Below, piece after piece: positions 10,166 to 19,895 of a stretch of 64,000 nt of DNA; the first letter of the stretch is position 1, and each line of letters begins with the position of its first letter. The position numbers and the translations under genes were made by a program. The DNA is taken from the NCBI RefSeq assembly GCF_039621855.1, contig NZ_CP155071.1, positions 2,666,001 to 2,730,000 of the forward strand. Reading direction: 5' to 3'. The notes beneath the pieces were generated by a model, which was given only the letters and a program-made list of their open reading frames with translations, did no database searches and was not told the origin of the DNA. This stretch comes from Erwinia sp. HDF1-3R (GTDB lineage Bacteria; Pseudomonadota; Gammaproteobacteria; Enterobacterales; Enterobacteriaceae).

Positions 10166-11530
10166 GTGATTAGCGTTTTCGATATGTTTAAAATCGGCAT
10201 TGGCCCTTCCAGTTCGCACACCGTCGGTCCAATGAAAGCCGGGAAACAGTTTGTCGACGATCTGGTGAGCAGCGGCAGGCTGAATGACGTGACCCGTATT
10301 GCCGTTGACGTTTACGGCTCGCTCTCCCTGACCGGCAAAGGCCATCATACCGATATTGCCATCGTAATGGGCCTGTCGGGCGCCGCTCCGGATAGCGTAG
10401 ATATTGATGCCATTCCCGGCTTTATTCGCGATGTCGAACAGCGGCAGCGCCTGCTGCTGGCGAACGGCGCGCATGAGGTAGATTTCCCGCGCGAGGGTGG
10501 GATGGTTTTCCGCAGCGACACCCTCTCTCTGCATGAGAATGGCATGCGCATTCACGCCTTCGCGGGCGATACGGTGATTTACAGCAAGACCTATTATTCC
10601 GTCGGCGGCGGATTTATTGTCGATGAAGAGCATTTCGGCCAGACCACGCTGGAAGAGGTCGAGGTCCCCTATCCGTTCAACTCGGCAACGGAGATGCTGG
10701 ACCACTGTCATCAGACGGGCCTGTCGCTCTCCGGGATGATCATGAAAAATGAGCTGGCGCTGCATGATAAGCAGGAGATTGAGAAGTACTTCTCTGATAT
10801 CTGGCAGAGTATGCGCGACTGTATCGATCGCGGGTTGAATACCGAGGGCGTACTGCCCGGCCCACTGCGCGTTCCCCGTCGCGCCTCCGCGCTTCGCCGC
10901 CTGCTGGTTTCCTCTGATAAGCTCTCCAGCGATCCGATGAACGTCATCGACTGGGTCAATATGTTTGCCCTGGCGGTAAACGAAGAGAACGCAGCCGGTG
11001 GACGGGTGGTTACCGCCCCCACCAACGGCGCCTGCGGCATCGTTCCCGCCGTTCTGGCCTATTACGACCACTTTATCGAGTCGGTCAGCCCGGACATTTT
11101 TATCCGCTATTTTCTGGCCTGCGGTGCGGTGGGCATTCTCTATAAAATGAATGCCTCAATTTCCGGCGCAGAGGTGGGGTGTCAGGGCGAAGTCGGCGTT
11201 GCCTGCTCCATGGCGGCGGCCGGGCTGGCCGAACTGCTGGGTGCCAGCCCGGAGCAGGTATGCGTAGCGGCGGAGATCGGCATGGAACACAATCTGGGGC
11301 TCACCTGCGACCCGGTCGCCGGTCAGGTACAGGTGCCCTGCATTGAGCGCAATGCTATCGCCTCGGTTAAGGCCATCAATGCTGCCCGAATGGCAATGCG
11401 ACGCACCAGCGCAGCCCGGGTTTCTCTCGATAAGGTCATTGAAACCATGTACGAAACCGGAAAAGACATGAACGCCAAGTACCGGGAAACCTCACGTGGC
11501 GGCCTGGCCATTAAGGTTCAGTGCGACTAG
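10166..11530 (+). CDS. sdaA: L-serine deaminase I (4Fe-4S)
   Basis: SdaA deaminates L-serine to pyruvate and ammonia with an oxygen-labile 4Fe-4S cluster instead of PLP. The 454-residue protein is full length. The N-terminal beta domain begins VISVFDMFKIGIGPSSSHTV. The cluster cysteines lie in the alpha domain, within GACGIVPAV, GCQGEVGVACS and GLTCDPVAG. The start is GTG (10166) with AAGGAG five bases before it, as in E. coli. It follows nudL by 134 bp with its own leader. Confidence 0.96.
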   Translation: MISVFDMFKIGIGPSSSHTVGPMKAGKQFVDDLVSSGRLNDVTRIAVDVYGSLSLTGKGHHTDIAIVMGLSGAAPDSVDIDAIPGFIRDVEQRQRLLLANGAHEVDFPREGGMVFRSDTLSLHENGMRIHAFAGDTVIYSKTYYSVGGGFIVDEEHFGQTTLEEVEVPYPFNSATEMLDHCHQTGLSLSGMIMKNELALHDKQEIEKYFSDIWQSMRDCIDRGLNTEGVLPGPLRVPRRASALRRLLVSSDKLSSDPMNVIDWVNMFALAVNEENAAGGRVVTAPTNGACGIVPAVLAYYDHFIESVSPDIFIRYFLACGAVGILYKMNASISGAEVGCQGEVGVACSMAAAGLAELLGASPEQVCVAAEIGMEHNLGLTCDPVAGQVQVPCIERNAIASVKAINAARMAMRRTSAARVSLDKVIETMYETGKDMNAKYRETSRGGLAIKVQCD

Positions 11531-11775
11531 CCCTGCGGGTTACTATTGTCTTTCCTCATCCCCTCGCTTAAGGTGTGCCAGTGCAGATACCTGTTTGGGT
11601 AACACAGCACTGGCCTGCCCTCACCCTGAACGAGAATTACGTCGCGGCAGAGCCAGATAACCCACTGTTTTAGTTAATCATGCTTTTCTCTTCTGCATGG
11701 CTAAACTTAATGACTGGCAGGCCGATAACAGGTGCTCAGTCTCTGTATAGGCGTCTTGATTTAGGGTGGTTACTG
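11531..11775. other. Intergenic region sdaA to pdeD
   Basis: This 245-bp stretch holds no gene I can support. The frame of the next gene is open from 11680, but that extension does not align with PdeD. No clear terminator hairpin with a T-run follows sdaA. Confidence 0.4.
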
Positions 11776-13338
11776 ATGCAAATGTCCCAGGAAGTATTCG
11801 GACAGTTTCGGCGCAAGCGATTATTTATCGCCATTATTGTCGCCGCGTTAGTGCTCATCCTTACGTTAGCCTTCCGCTTTATGGAAGAGAAAAATCGCAT
11901 TGAACAGCAGTCCCATATTTTCGCCAATAACGCCATTCAGCGCTTCGACCGTTTGTTTTCCCCCCTTGACGTTGCGGCCAATAATACGCTGGGGCTGGTA
12001 GGGCTCTCCTGCGAGCAGGTGCGTTTTCCGCTGATTGAAAAGCTGGCGTCATTGCAGACCGTGCGAACCATTATTCTGGTAAATAACGACACCCTGTACT
12101 GTTCCAGCCTGTCCGGTGCCGGTGATCTCAGTTTCAGTAACAACTACCCTGAACTGGCAGTGAATAACCAGCGCATGATGCTCAGTTCGGACCAGCAGCT
12201 CCTTAAGGGCTCGCCTGTTCTGCTGTTCTGGACGCCGCAGGATACCGATAATCACTCCGGTATTTTGCAGGTCATTAATATCGAAATGATGAGTAACTAT
12301 CTGCTGGAACCGACCCTGCCATGGGTTGAGCGCGCCATTTTCAACGTGGGTGATAAAAGCCTGGAATACGGTAATCCGATGGTGGAAAAGGCTCTGCCCT
12401 CAGAAGATGAAGTCACCTGGCAGGAGGCTTCACTGCGTTATCCTTTCTCTATCACATTGTTTGGTCCGGCCCCGACCCGGCTGGCGCTGATGACCATGCC
12501 CTCGCAGCTGCCGTTAGCGCTATTGTTGAGCCTGCTGATGGGCTATATCGTCTGGCTGGCAACCGCCAATCGCATGAGTCTCTCCTGGCAAATCAGCTAT
12601 GGCATTAATGCCCGCGAATTTATGGTCTACTGCCAGCCGCTGATTAATTCACGCAGCGGCGACTGCGACGGTATCGAACTGCTGCTGCGCTGGCATACCC
12701 CGCGACAGGGCTGGATACCGCCGGATGTCTTTATCCCCCTGGCCGAGCGCCAGGATCTGATTGCGCCGCTCACGCGTTTTGTTTTAAGCGAAGTCGTGCG
12801 CCATCTGCCTCTGCTGCCCAGCTGCCCAAGGTTTCATATTGCGATTAACGTCGCGGCCAGCCATTTCCATCAGCACCAGATTATCGACGATCTCCAGCGC
12901 CTGTGGTGGCCGGCAAATCCGGTTCCTCAGCTGATTGTCGAGCTTACCGAACGCGACTCGCTGCCGGAGGTCGATCAGCGCGTGGTGGCTTATCTGCACA
13001 CTTTAGGGGTAAAGCTGGCCATTGATGATTTTGGTACGGGCCACAGTTCCCTCTCGTACCTCAAAACGCTCAGCCCGGACGTGCTGAAAATTGATAAGGT
13101 CTTTACGGCGGCCATCGGGACAGATGCCATTAATGCTACGGTAACGGATATGGTGATTTCCCTGGCCCAGCGTCTGAATATCAGCCTGGTGGCGGAAGGC
13201 GTGGAAACGGAAGAGCAGGCTACCTACCTGCGGGATAAAGGCGTGGATGTATTACAGGGTTACTTCTATGCGCGGCCCATGCCGCTGGGGGATTTTCCAG
13301 ACTGGCTGAGTAGCCATAAAAGCCTGCTGTTTGCCTGA
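11776..13338 (+). CDS. pdeD: CSS-motif/EAL cyclic-di-GMP phosphodiesterase, PdeD-like
   Basis: This inner-membrane enzyme is predicted to hydrolyse c-di-GMP. A first TM helix (IAIIVAALVLILTLAF) and a second near residue 250 (PLALLLSLLMGYIVWLA) flank a periplasmic CSS domain with the CSS triplet (TLYCSSLSGAG). The EAL domain keeps the catalytic set: Glu in GIELLLRW, Asn in AINVAASHF, Glu in ELTERD, DDFG, the Lys of LKIDK, and Glu in AEGVETEEQ. I place the start at ATG 11776 (520 residues; E. coli PdeD 532), with TAGGGTGG upstream; ATG 11782 or 11680 are alternatives. CSS oxidation state regulates relatives. Confidence 0.9.
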   Translation: MQMSQEVFGQFRRKRLFIAIIVAALVLILTLAFRFMEEKNRIEQQSHIFANNAIQRFDRLFSPLDVAANNTLGLVGLSCEQVRFPLIEKLASLQTVRTIILVNNDTLYCSSLSGAGDLSFSNNYPELAVNNQRMMLSSDQQLLKGSPVLLFWTPQDTDNHSGILQVINIEMMSNYLLEPTLPWVERAIFNVGDKSLEYGNPMVEKALPSEDEVTWQEASLRYPFSITLFGPAPTRLALMTMPSQLPLALLLSLLMGYIVWLATANRMSLSWQISYGINAREFMVYCQPLINSRSGDCDGIELLLRWHTPRQGWIPPDVFIPLAERQDLIAPLTRFVLSEVVRHLPLLPSCPRFHIAINVAASHFHQHQIIDDLQRLWWPANPVPQLIVELTERDSLPEVDQRVVAYLHTLGVKLAIDDFGTGHSSLSYLKTLSPDVLKIDKVFTAAIGTDAINATVTDMVISLAQRLNISLVAEGVETEEQATYLRDKGVDVLQGYFYARPMPLGDFPDWLSSHKSLLFA

Positions 13339-13342
13339 GACG

Positions 13343-13384
13343 TCTCAGCGGGCAGGGAGTGAAGTTACCCGCTGTCCGCTGAGA
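13343..13384. terminator. Hairpin between convergent pdeD and yoaE
   Basis: The arms TCTCAGCGG (13343-13351) and CCGCTGAGA (13376-13384) pair perfectly, and the 24-base loop can pair further. It lies just after the pdeD stop. Without a T-run it may be a stabilising 3' structure and not a true terminator. Confidence 0.4.
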
Positions 13385-13498
13385 GACAAACGCTTGCCCA
13401 CGAGTAAGAGACAATCGCCCTCAGTTCAACACCCACGCATGGCGGCAGACTTTTCGCTGTCCGCCGCCAGCTGCGGTAAAGGCTTTTCGGCGCTGGAA

Positions 13499-15061
13499 TT
13501 AACCTTCTTCTTCTTCCTCATTATCCTGGCGCTGGCGCGTGACGCGAACCAGGTCAATACGGTATTCGGTCGCTTCGAGGATCTGGAACGTTAGCGGCGG
13601 CAGCTCAATGATCTCACCCACCTGGGGCAGCTGCCCCTTCTGGGCGATCAGCAGCCCGGCCAGCGAAGCATGGTCCCTGTCCGCCGTGACCAGCACCTGC
13701 GTGTCCAGCAACTGCTGTAGCGAGTGCAGGTCGGTGCCGCCCTTAACCCGCCATCCTTCGCCGTCGGCGATGATATCCGGGGTTTCATCTTCATCCGGGA
13801 ACTCACCGGCAATCGCTTCCAGCACGTCCAGCGGGGTAATCAGCCCCTGCACTACGCCAAACTCATTGGTGACCACCACAAAGCTTCCTCTGGCACGACG
13901 CAGCACGCCAAGCAGGTTAAGCGGTTCCAGCGTATCGGGTACAATTATCGGCGGAGTGGCAGAGGCAAAGGTTGCCACATCGATGCCGTGGTCCAGCGCA
14001 ACCAGCAGCTCTTTCGCCCGCACCACCCCAATAACTTCATCCAGCTCGCCACGACACACCGGGAACAGGCTGTGAGGCGTATCCAGCAGCTGGAGGCGAA
14101 CCTCATCAGCCGGACGCTCTGCATTGACCCAGGAGATTTCACCGCGCGGCGTCATAATACTGCGCACCGAGCGCGAGGCCAGCGTCAGCACGCCATTGAT
14201 CATATAGCGTTCCTCATCCTTGAAGGTTTCGCGCGGCCTGTCATTCATCTCACTCTGTTCACTGCTGCCGGTCGCCGGGCCACGGCGGCCCCCCATCAGA
14301 CGGACAATCGCTTCGGCGGTTCGCTCGCGCATCGGCCTTCTGGCCTGATGGCGCATAAAGTTCACCCGTGCAATCTGATTAAACAGCTCAATCAGGATTG
14401 AGAAGCCGATGGCGGCATACAGGTATCCCTTAGGAATATGGAAGCCAAAACCTTCGGCAACCAGACTCAGGCCAATCATCAGCAGGAAGCTCAGACAGAG
14501 TACGACAACGGTCGGATGCGCATTGACGAATCGGGTCAGCGGCTTCGAGGCCAGCAGCATAATGCCCATCGCAATGACCACGGCAGTCATCATTATCGCC
14601 AGGTTGTTCACCATGCCCACGGCGGTAATCACGGCATCGAGTGAAAATACCGCATCCAGCACCACAATCTGAATAACGACCGCCCAGAAGCTGGCATAGC
14701 CCTTGTTGCCCTCGCCGTTGTGATCGCGGTTTTCCAGCCGTTCGTGCAGCTCCATGGTGGCTTTGAACAGCAGAAACAGCCCCCCCACCAGCAGGATCAG
14801 GTCGCGGCCGGAAAAGCTGAATTCGCCCACGCTGAACAGCGGCCGCGTGAGCGTCACCATCCAGGAGATCAAAGACAGCAGCCCCAGACGCATCACCAGC
14901 GCCAGAGAAAGGCCAATGAGTCTGGCTTTATCGCGCTGCTTTGGTGGAAGCTTATCGGCAAGAATGGCAATAAAAACCAGGTTATCAATCCCCAGCACGA
15001 TTTCAAGAACGATAAGCGTCAGCAGACCGGCCCAGATCGAGGGGTCTAAAATAAATTCCAT
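13499..15061 (-). CDS. yoaE: TerC-family membrane protein with CBS and CorC domains (YoaE)
   Basis: The first ~240 residues are a TerC/Alx-type membrane domain with seven or so helices and the family motifs [13 protein letters not shown] and [10 protein letters not shown], whose acidic residues suggest a metal-export role. Two CBS domains follow, beginning near [10 protein letters not shown], and then a CorC_HlyC domain ([14 protein letters not shown]). The length is 520 residues (E. coli 518). I start at ATG 15059-15061 because GGAG is seven bases before it and [12 protein letters not shown] aligns with E. coli; the open frame runs on to 15133. The substrate is unproven. It is divergent from manX. 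Confidence 0.92.
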   Translation of the reverse strand: MEFILDPSIWAGLLTLIVLEIVLGIDNLVFIAILADKLPPKQRDKARLIGLSLALVMRLGLLSLISWMVTLTRPLFSVGEFSFSGRDLILLVGGLFLLFKATMELHERLENRDHNGEGNKGYASFWAVVIQIVVLDAVFSLDAVITAVGMVNNLAIMMTAVVIAMGIMLLASKPLTRFVNAHPTVVVLCLSFLLMIGLSLVAEGFGFHIPKGYLYAAIGFSILIELFNQIARVNFMRHQARRPMRERTAEAIVRLMGGRRGPATGSSEQSEMNDRPRETFKDEERYMINGVLTLASRSVRSIMTPRGEISWVNAERPADEVRLQLLDTPHSLFPVCRGELDEVIGVVRAKELLVALDHGIDVATFASATPPIIVPDTLEPLNLLGVLRRARGSFVVVTNEFGVVQGLITPLDVLEAIAGEFPDEDETPDIIADGEGWRVKGGTDLHSLQQLLDTQVLVTADRDHASLAGLLIAQKGQLPQVGEIIELPPLTFQILEATEYRIDLVRVTRQRQDNEEEEEG

Positions 15062-15388
15062 TACAGACTCCAGATACGTGAAGGTGAAAACGCAGCGGGC
15101 GACGAGAAACTCGCGCGGGCTGAATAATCGCAAAGGGGTTGAAGCGGGTCGTCTGAAGAGGTGACGAAGATAAAACTGGTCGAAGGTACCAGGGGCTGAG
15201 TGAAGCGACGTCGATGACAGTCCATAGGGTGGGCTGAGGCCCGTTACTCCTGTGTTAAAAAAGGATCCCTACTGTAAACAGCCGTGACCATTACGTCAAA
15301 AATATTTTCTTACACTTACACTCGAACCTGGCTTAAATGCTAATCATTCTTACAACAGACCCTAATGAGTGAAACAAGGGTCTAAATA

Positions 15389-15404
15389 GCTGAGCACGGT
15401 CACA
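15389..15404. promoter_or_regulatory. Candidate CRP site upstream of manX
   Basis: GCTGA-N6-TCACA matches the CRP half-sites TGTGA-N6-TCACA at 8 of 10 positions, about 200 bp before manX. CRP activates the man operon in E. coli. This is a pattern match only. Confidence 0.4.
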
Positions 15405-15407
15405 TAA

Positions 15408-15433
15408 TTTATTTTTTCGCACATTAAAATAAA
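15408..15433. promoter_or_regulatory. Candidate Mlc-type operator of manXYZ
   Basis: TTTATTTT (15408-15415) and AAAATAAA (15426-15433) form a perfect 8-bp dyad with a 10-bp centre containing TTCGCACA. Its AT-rich arms resemble sites of the Mlc/NagC family, and Mlc represses manXYZ in E. coli. No mlc gene is in the window. Confidence 0.4.
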
Positions 15434-15598
15434 TCGCGTCTTAAGGGGAAACGTTTACACCGCTTGATGAAATAATTATTCGTCCCCTGCCACGTCATGT
15501 TTTATACACAGCATCATAAAGGCTAAGACCCTTTGATGACTACACGCGCGGCTCAAAAGTGTTTGTGGGCCGCTGGATAGAGTAAACGGAGGTAGCAA

Positions 15599-16567
15599 GT
15601 GACCATTGCTATTGTGATCGGCACGCACGGTTGGGCTGCTGAGCAGCTCATTAAAACGGCCGAAATGCTTCTCGGAGAACAGCAAAATATCGCGTGGATA
15701 GATTTTGTCCCGGGTGAAAATGCAGAAACTCTGATCGAGAAATATCAGGCGCGGCTGACCAATTTAGATACCCACCAGGGTGTCCTGTTTCTGGTTGACA
15801 CCTGGGGAGGCAGTCCCTTTAATGCCGCCAGTCGTATTGTGGTTGATAAAGAAAATCATGAGGTCATCGCCGGGGTCAATATTCCCATGCTGGTGGAAAC
15901 GCTGATGGCGCGCGATGACGACCCCAGCTTTGCTGAGCTGGTGGCCGTTGCCGTGGAAACGGGGCGTGAAGGGGTTAAGGCACTCAAAGCCAAAGCGCCT
16001 GAACCTGCCCCTGCACCTGCCCCCGCAGCGGTCAACGCCCCTGCCGCCCCTCAGAAACCTCTGGGACCTGAGGATCATATGAAAATCGGGCTGGCGCGTA
16101 TTGATGACCGGTTAATCCATGGTCAGGTTGCCACTCGCTGGACGAAAGAAACCAATGTGAACCGTATTATCGTCGTCAGCGATGAAGTCGCCGCCGATAC
16201 CGTGCGTAAAACGCTGCTTACCCAGGTGGCCCCGCCGGGTGTAACGGCGCACGTCGTCGACGTCGCGAAAATGATACGGGTATGGAATAACCCAAAATAT
16301 GCCCGGGACCGCGTCATGCTGCTGTTTACCAATCCTACCGACGTCGAACGTTTGGTTCAGGAAGGGGTGAAAATAACCAGCGTGAACATTGGCGGCATGG
16401 CATTTCGTCAGGGAAAAATTCAGGTTAATAACGCCGTGTCCGTTGATGACAAAGATATTGCGGCATTCAAAAAGCTTAACGAGCGCGGTATCGAACTGGA
16501 GGTGCGTAAGGTCTCCTCCGACCAGCGGTTAAAAATGATGGACCTGATCACCAAAATGAATAAATAG
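15599..16567 (+). CDS. manX: Mannose PTS EIIAB component ManX
   Basis: ManX carries phosphate from HPr to the sugar. Domain IIA spans about residues 1-130 with the phosphorylated His in VIGTHGWAAE (His10). A flexible Ala/Pro linker (near residues 137-157) joins it to IIB, whose active His lies in LARIDDRLIHGQVATRW. Together with ManYZ it imports mannose, glucose, glucosamine and related sugars. The start is GTG at 15599, as in E. coli, with GGAGGT eight bases upstream. In E. coli the sRNA SgrS silences this mRNA under sugar-phosphate stress; I could not test that pairing here. Confidence 0.96.
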   Translation: MTIAIVIGTHGWAAEQLIKTAEMLLGEQQNIAWIDFVPGENAETLIEKYQARLTNLDTHQGVLFLVDTWGGSPFNAASRIVVDKENHEVIAGVNIPMLVETLMARDDDPSFAELVAVAVETGREGVKALKAKAPEPAPAPAPAAVNAPAAPQKPLGPEDHMKIGLARIDDRLIHGQVATRWTKETNVNRIIVVSDEVAADTVRKTLLTQVAPPGVTAHVVDVAKMIRVWNNPKYARDRVMLLFTNPTDVERLVQEGVKITSVNIGGMAFRQGKIQVNNAVSVDDKDIAAFKKLNERGIELEVRKVSSDQRLKMMDLITKMNK

Positions 16568-16635
16568 CAAAAGTTCGCATTATTGCCTGAACGCACAGGC
16601 TTAACTCAGTTCATGACTTTTAGAGGAGAAGTGCA

Positions 16636-17436
16636 ATGGAGATTACCACTCTTCAAATTGTACTAATATTTATCGTTGCCTGTATTGCAGGCATGGGATC
16701 AATTCTTGATGAATTCCAGTTCCACCGGCCGCTGGTGGCCTGTACCCTGATTGGTTTTGTCCTCGGTGATGTTAAAACCGGCGTCATTATCGGTGGTACG
16801 CTGGAAATGATCGCCCTTGGCTGGATGAACATTGGTGCCGCCGTGGCACCTGATGCCGCCCTCGCCTCCATCATTTCAACTATCCTGGTTATCGCCGGTG
16901 GGCAAAGCGTTGGGGCCGGTATCGCTCTGGCTATTCCGCTGGCGGCCGCCGGTCAGGTGCTGACCATCATTGTTCGAACCATTACCGTCGCCTTCCAGCA
17001 TGCAGCCGATAAGGCCGCAGAAAAGGGCAACCTGACCGCAATTTCGTGGCTCCATGTTTCCGCACTGATTTTGCAGGCAATGCGTATCGCGATCCCGGCA
17101 GCCATCGTCGCCGTCTCCGTGGGAACCAACGTTGTCCAGGGGCTGCTGGATTCCATCCCTGAGGTGGTGACCAACGGTCTTAACATCGCGGGCGGCATGA
17201 TTGTCGTTGTCGGTTACGCCATGGTCATCAACATGATGCGCGCCGGGTATCTGATGCCTTTCTTTTATCTGGGTTTCGTCACGGCGGCCTTTACCAGCTT
17301 CAACCTGGTTGCCCTGGGCGTCATCGGCGTGGTGATGGCGGTGCTCTATATCCAGCTGGCGCCAAAATATAATCGCGTGGCAGGTGCGCAGGCTTCAGGG
17401 CCAGCCGCTAATGACCTCGATAACGAATTAGATTAG
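16636..17436 (+). CDS. manY: Mannose PTS EIIC component ManY
   Basis: This 266-residue integral membrane protein is the sugar-translocating IIC subunit of the mannose-class PTS. It begins MEITTLQIVLIFIVACIAG and has hydrophobic helices throughout, with the family stretch GSILDEFQFHRPL near residue 22. An AGAGGAG site lies eight bases before the ATG. It is the second gene of manXYZ, 68 bp after manX. E. coli ManYZ is also the entry route for lambda DNA and a receptor for some bacteriocins. Confidence 0.96.
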   Translation: MEITTLQIVLIFIVACIAGMGSILDEFQFHRPLVACTLIGFVLGDVKTGVIIGGTLEMIALGWMNIGAAVAPDAALASIISTILVIAGGQSVGAGIALAIPLAAAGQVLTIIVRTITVAFQHAADKAAEKGNLTAISWLHVSALILQAMRIAIPAAIVAVSVGTNVVQGLLDSIPEVVTNGLNIAGGMIVVVGYAMVINMMRAGYLMPFFYLGFVTAAFTSFNLVALGVIGVVMAVLYIQLAPKYNRVAGAQASGPAANDLDNELD

Positions 17437-17443
17437 GGAAAAG

Positions 17444-18316
17444 GTGAGCAAAATGGTTGATACCACTTCTACTACCACAGCAACGACTGTGCAAAAGAAA
17501 CTGACGCCGGGTGACGTGCGTGGCGTGTTCCTGCGGTCAAACCTGTTTCAGGGGTCATGGAACTTCGAACGCATGCAGGCCCTGGGCTTCTGTTTCTCTA
17601 TGGTGCCGGTTATCCGTCGGCTCTATCCTGAAAATAATGACGCCCGCAAGCAGGCCATTAAACGCCATCTGGAGTTTTTTAATACCCACCCTTATGTCGC
17701 GGCACCGGTACTCGGCGTCACCATGGCCATGGAGGAGCAGCGTGCGAACGGCGCAGCAATCGACGATGCGGCCATTAACGGCATCAAAGTCGGCCTGATG
17801 GGTCCGCTGGCTGGCGTGGGCGACCCGATATTCTGGGGCACCGTTCGCCCGGTTTTTGCTGCACTGGGTGCGGGCATCGCCATGACCGGCAGCCTGCTGG
17901 GGCCAGTTCTGTTCTTTGTCCTGTTTAACCTTGTCCGTCTGCTGGTGCGCTACTACGGCGTAGCCTATGGTTACCGTAAGGGCGTCGATATCGTAGGGGA
18001 TATGGGCGGCGGCTTCCTGCAAAAGCTGACCGAGGGGGCGTCGATTCTTGGCCTCTTTGTGATGGGGGCGCTGGTCAATAAGTGGACGCACGTGGATGTG
18101 CCGCTGGTGGTATCCCGTATTACCGACCATACCGGAAAAACCACGGTAACCACCGTCCAGTCGATCCTGGATCAGCTTATGCCAGGCATGATACCGCTGC
18201 TGCTGACCTTCGGCTGTATGTGGCTGCTCCGTCGTAAAGTCAATGCGCTGTGGATTATCATGGGCTTCTTTGTCATTGGTATTTTTGGCTACTGGATTGG
18301 CCTGCTTGGCGTGTAA
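17444..18316 (+). CDS. manZ: Mannose PTS EIID component ManZ
   Basis: ManZ pairs with ManY in the membrane and is unique to mannose-class PTS systems. The 290-residue product shows the family segments GVFLRSNLFQGSWNFERMQ and VGLMGPLAGVGDPIFWGT. The GTG at 17444 gives MSKMVDTT, matching the E. coli start MSEMVDTT; the ATG three codons later is a possible alternative. It starts seven bases after the manY stop. The N-terminal threonine-rich segment is slightly longer than in E. coli. Confidence 0.95.
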   Translation: MSKMVDTTSTTTATTVQKKLTPGDVRGVFLRSNLFQGSWNFERMQALGFCFSMVPVIRRLYPENNDARKQAIKRHLEFFNTHPYVAAPVLGVTMAMEEQRANGAAIDDAAINGIKVGLMGPLAGVGDPIFWGTVRPVFAALGAGIAMTGSLLGPVLFFVLFNLVRLLVRYYGVAYGYRKGVDIVGDMGGGFLQKLTEGASILGLFVMGALVNKWTHVDVPLVVSRITDHTGKTTVTTVQSILDQLMPGMIPLLLTFGCMWLLRRKVNALWIIMGFFVIGIFGYWIGLLGV

Positions 18317-18345
18317 CGCGTCGCCGGGGTAACCCGGCGAACTTA

Positions 18346-18389
18346 AAAGGTCGGCCGGAACGCGGGTTTATCATTCCGGTCGGCCTTTT
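18346..18389 (+). terminator. Terminator of manXYZ
   Basis: A 15-bp stem (18346-18360 with 18374-18388, two G-U pairs) encloses a 13-base loop and ends in TTTT. A smaller hairpin, TCGCCGGG/CCCGGCGA, precedes it just after the manZ stop. The A-run on the 5' side could also serve the opposite strand. Confidence 0.8.
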
Positions 18390-18405
18390 GTGGGGATATT
18401 AAAAG

Positions 18406-18876
18406 ATGTCACTGACTGATTATTTCATCGTGCTTTTTATCGCACTGTTTATGATGTATGCGATTTATGATGAGCTGATTACGGCTCGAAGACGGGGTGA
18501 CACCCGGCTGAGGGTTCCCCTCAAGCGTCGCAATGGACTGGACAGCGCTATTTTTACCGGGCTGATTGCCATCCTCATCTACAGGAATATCACCAGCCAG
18601 GGGACGCAGGTCACCACCACTTTACTGATGGTGCTGGCCTTTTTTTCTGTCTATCTGTTCTGGCTGCGCCAGCCTAAACTGCTGTTTAAGGCAGAAGGTT
18701 TTTTCTATGGCCCGGTATTTATTGAATATCAGCGCATTCAGAGCATGAATCTTTCAGAGGACGGGGTGTTGGTTATCCAGCTTGAGCAGCGCCCACTCCA
18801 CGTCCACGTCAGTAAGCTCGACGACCTGGAGAGCATTTACCATTTTATGGTCCGGCAGCACCTGGCTGATACCTGA
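18406..18876 (+). CDS. yobD: UPF0266 membrane protein YobD
   Basis: This 156-residue protein is close to E. coli YobD (152). It has an N-terminal TM helix (DYFIVLFIALFMMYAIYD) and two more near residues 45-85, then a soluble C-terminal part. Function is unknown. In E. coli it is followed by the manganese exporter gene mntP; here the next gene is rlmA, so mntP is missing from this locus. GGGGA lies about nine bases before the ATG. Confidence 0.88.
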   Translation: MSLTDYFIVLFIALFMMYAIYDELITARRRGDTRLRVPLKRRNGLDSAIFTGLIAILIYRNITSQGTQVTTTLLMVLAFFSVYLFWLRQPKLLFKAEGFFYGPVFIEYQRIQSMNLSEDGVLVIQLEQRPLHVHVSKLDDLESIYHFMVRQHLADT

Positions 18877-18892
18877 ACGACGCCGCTATCCG

Positions 18893-19726
18893 TCAGACTA
18901 CGGCAGAGTGGCTATTACGCTGCCACAGGCGCAGCGTAAAGTCGGTTTCACACTCAAACTCAGGCGTGGTCGCCAGTACGCCCCACACTTCCGGACGCGC
19001 GCGCCATGCAAGCGGCGTCATTTGCAGCAGGGCGGCGGACTCTTCGCTGTTAAGCCGCATCGGGTAGTTAAGAGAGTGTTGCTCCACCAGTTCGAACCCT
19101 TCCATCTGCTCCGGGGTGTCGTCATGCAGCCGCACATCCTGGTAGATCAGCGCCTTAAACTGAATCAAGTGACGCGGACCGGGCGTGACCGTCAGCACGT
19201 ATCCCTGCTCTTTCACCACCCGGGCCAGCTCCTGGGCTTTACAGGGCGCATAGATACGTAATACGGCATCAAAGGTACCTTCGGCAAAGGGCAGACGATG
19301 GCTGGATGCCACGCAGAATGAGACGTCACGGTAGCGCTTAGCACCGATCCTTACCGCCACCCGGGAAACATCAAGGCCGTGTATGTCCGCCTCGCCCTGG
19401 ACCGCCAGACGAAGCGCCACGGCGTGGGTGTAATACCCCTCTCCGCAGCCGATATCCAGAACCCTGACCGGCCCTTCAGGCAGAACACGCGCAATCATGT
19501 CACAGACCTTCTGCTGGAGCGGGTGATAATGTCCGGCATCAAGGAATTCGCGTCTTGCCTGCATCATCTCTGCGCTGTCCCCGGGCTGCTTCGAGCGCTT
19601 ATGCTGCACGGGCAGCAGGTTAACGTAGCCCTCTTTTGCCCGATCAAACTGGTGCCTGTTCTCGCAGCGCCAGCCAGACGCATCAGGCAGCAGAAGCTGG
19701 TGGCAAAGTGGGCATTGGTAGGACAT
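18893..19726 (-). CDS. rlmA: 23S rRNA (guanine-N1)-methyltransferase RlmA
   Basis: RlmA(I) methylates G745 of 23S rRNA using SAM. The N-terminal zinc ribbon has ligands C5, C8, C21 and H25 ([18 protein letters not shown]). The Rossmann domain shows motif [15 protein letters not shown] near residue 90. The product is 277 residues (E. coli 269). It is convergent with yobD, leaving about 16 bp, and follows cspC on the same strand behind a terminator. Confidence 0.94.
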   Translation of the reverse strand: MSYQCPLCHQLLLPDASGWRCENRHQFDRAKEGYVNLLPVQHKRSKQPGDSAEMMQARREFLDAGHYHPLQQKVCDMIARVLPEGPVRVLDIGCGEGYYTHAVALRLAVQGEADIHGLDVSRVAVRIGAKRYRDVSFCVASSHRLPFAEGTFDAVLRIYAPCKAQELARVVKEQGYVLTVTPGPRHLIQFKALIYQDVRLHDDTPEQMEGFELVEQHSLNYPMRLNSEESAALLQMTPLAWRARPEVWGVLATTPEFECETDFTLRLWQRNSHSAVV

Positions 19727-19803
19727 AACGACTCTCCGGATAGTATTGACGGCGGCAGTTTACCGGAAACGGGAAGCGAGGGCAGAATTTATTGGCGTGC
19801 ATG

Positions 19804-19833
19804 AAAAAGCCCTGCCGGTGCTGGCAGGGCTTT
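19804..19833 (-). terminator. Terminator of cspC
   Basis: AAAGCCCTGCC and GGCAGGGCTTT form an 11-bp stem with a 6-base loop. On the minus strand it runs into five T residues, about 60 bp after the cspC stop. Confidence 0.85.
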
Positions 19834-19895
19834 AGCATTAAGATTTTGGCCTGAAAGACTCACCGCGCACGGCGAGTCAGAGGCTAAGATCGAAA

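Larger units (their letters stand above)
15062..15598. promoter_or_regulatory. Divergent yoaE/manX control region
   Basis: This 537-bp region separates yoaE from manX and contains no convincing gene. It should hold the promoters and leaders of both. I see a GGGC-CTCA-GCCC stem in the yoaE leader near 15235 and the CRP-like and Mlc-like sites listed separately. I checked for the yybP-ykoY manganese riboswitch seen before some TerC genes and did not find its conserved 3' half. Confidence 0.5.

Noticed and set aside
10067-11071. 334-codon minus-strand frame in sdaA
   Set aside because: It is a shadow of the high-G+C sdaA codons, without a start context.
15134-15260. yybP-ykoY manganese riboswitch before yoaE
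   Set aside because: A GGAGTAAC-like start is present but the conserved 3' half is not, and other TerC genes, not yoaE, are the known carriers.
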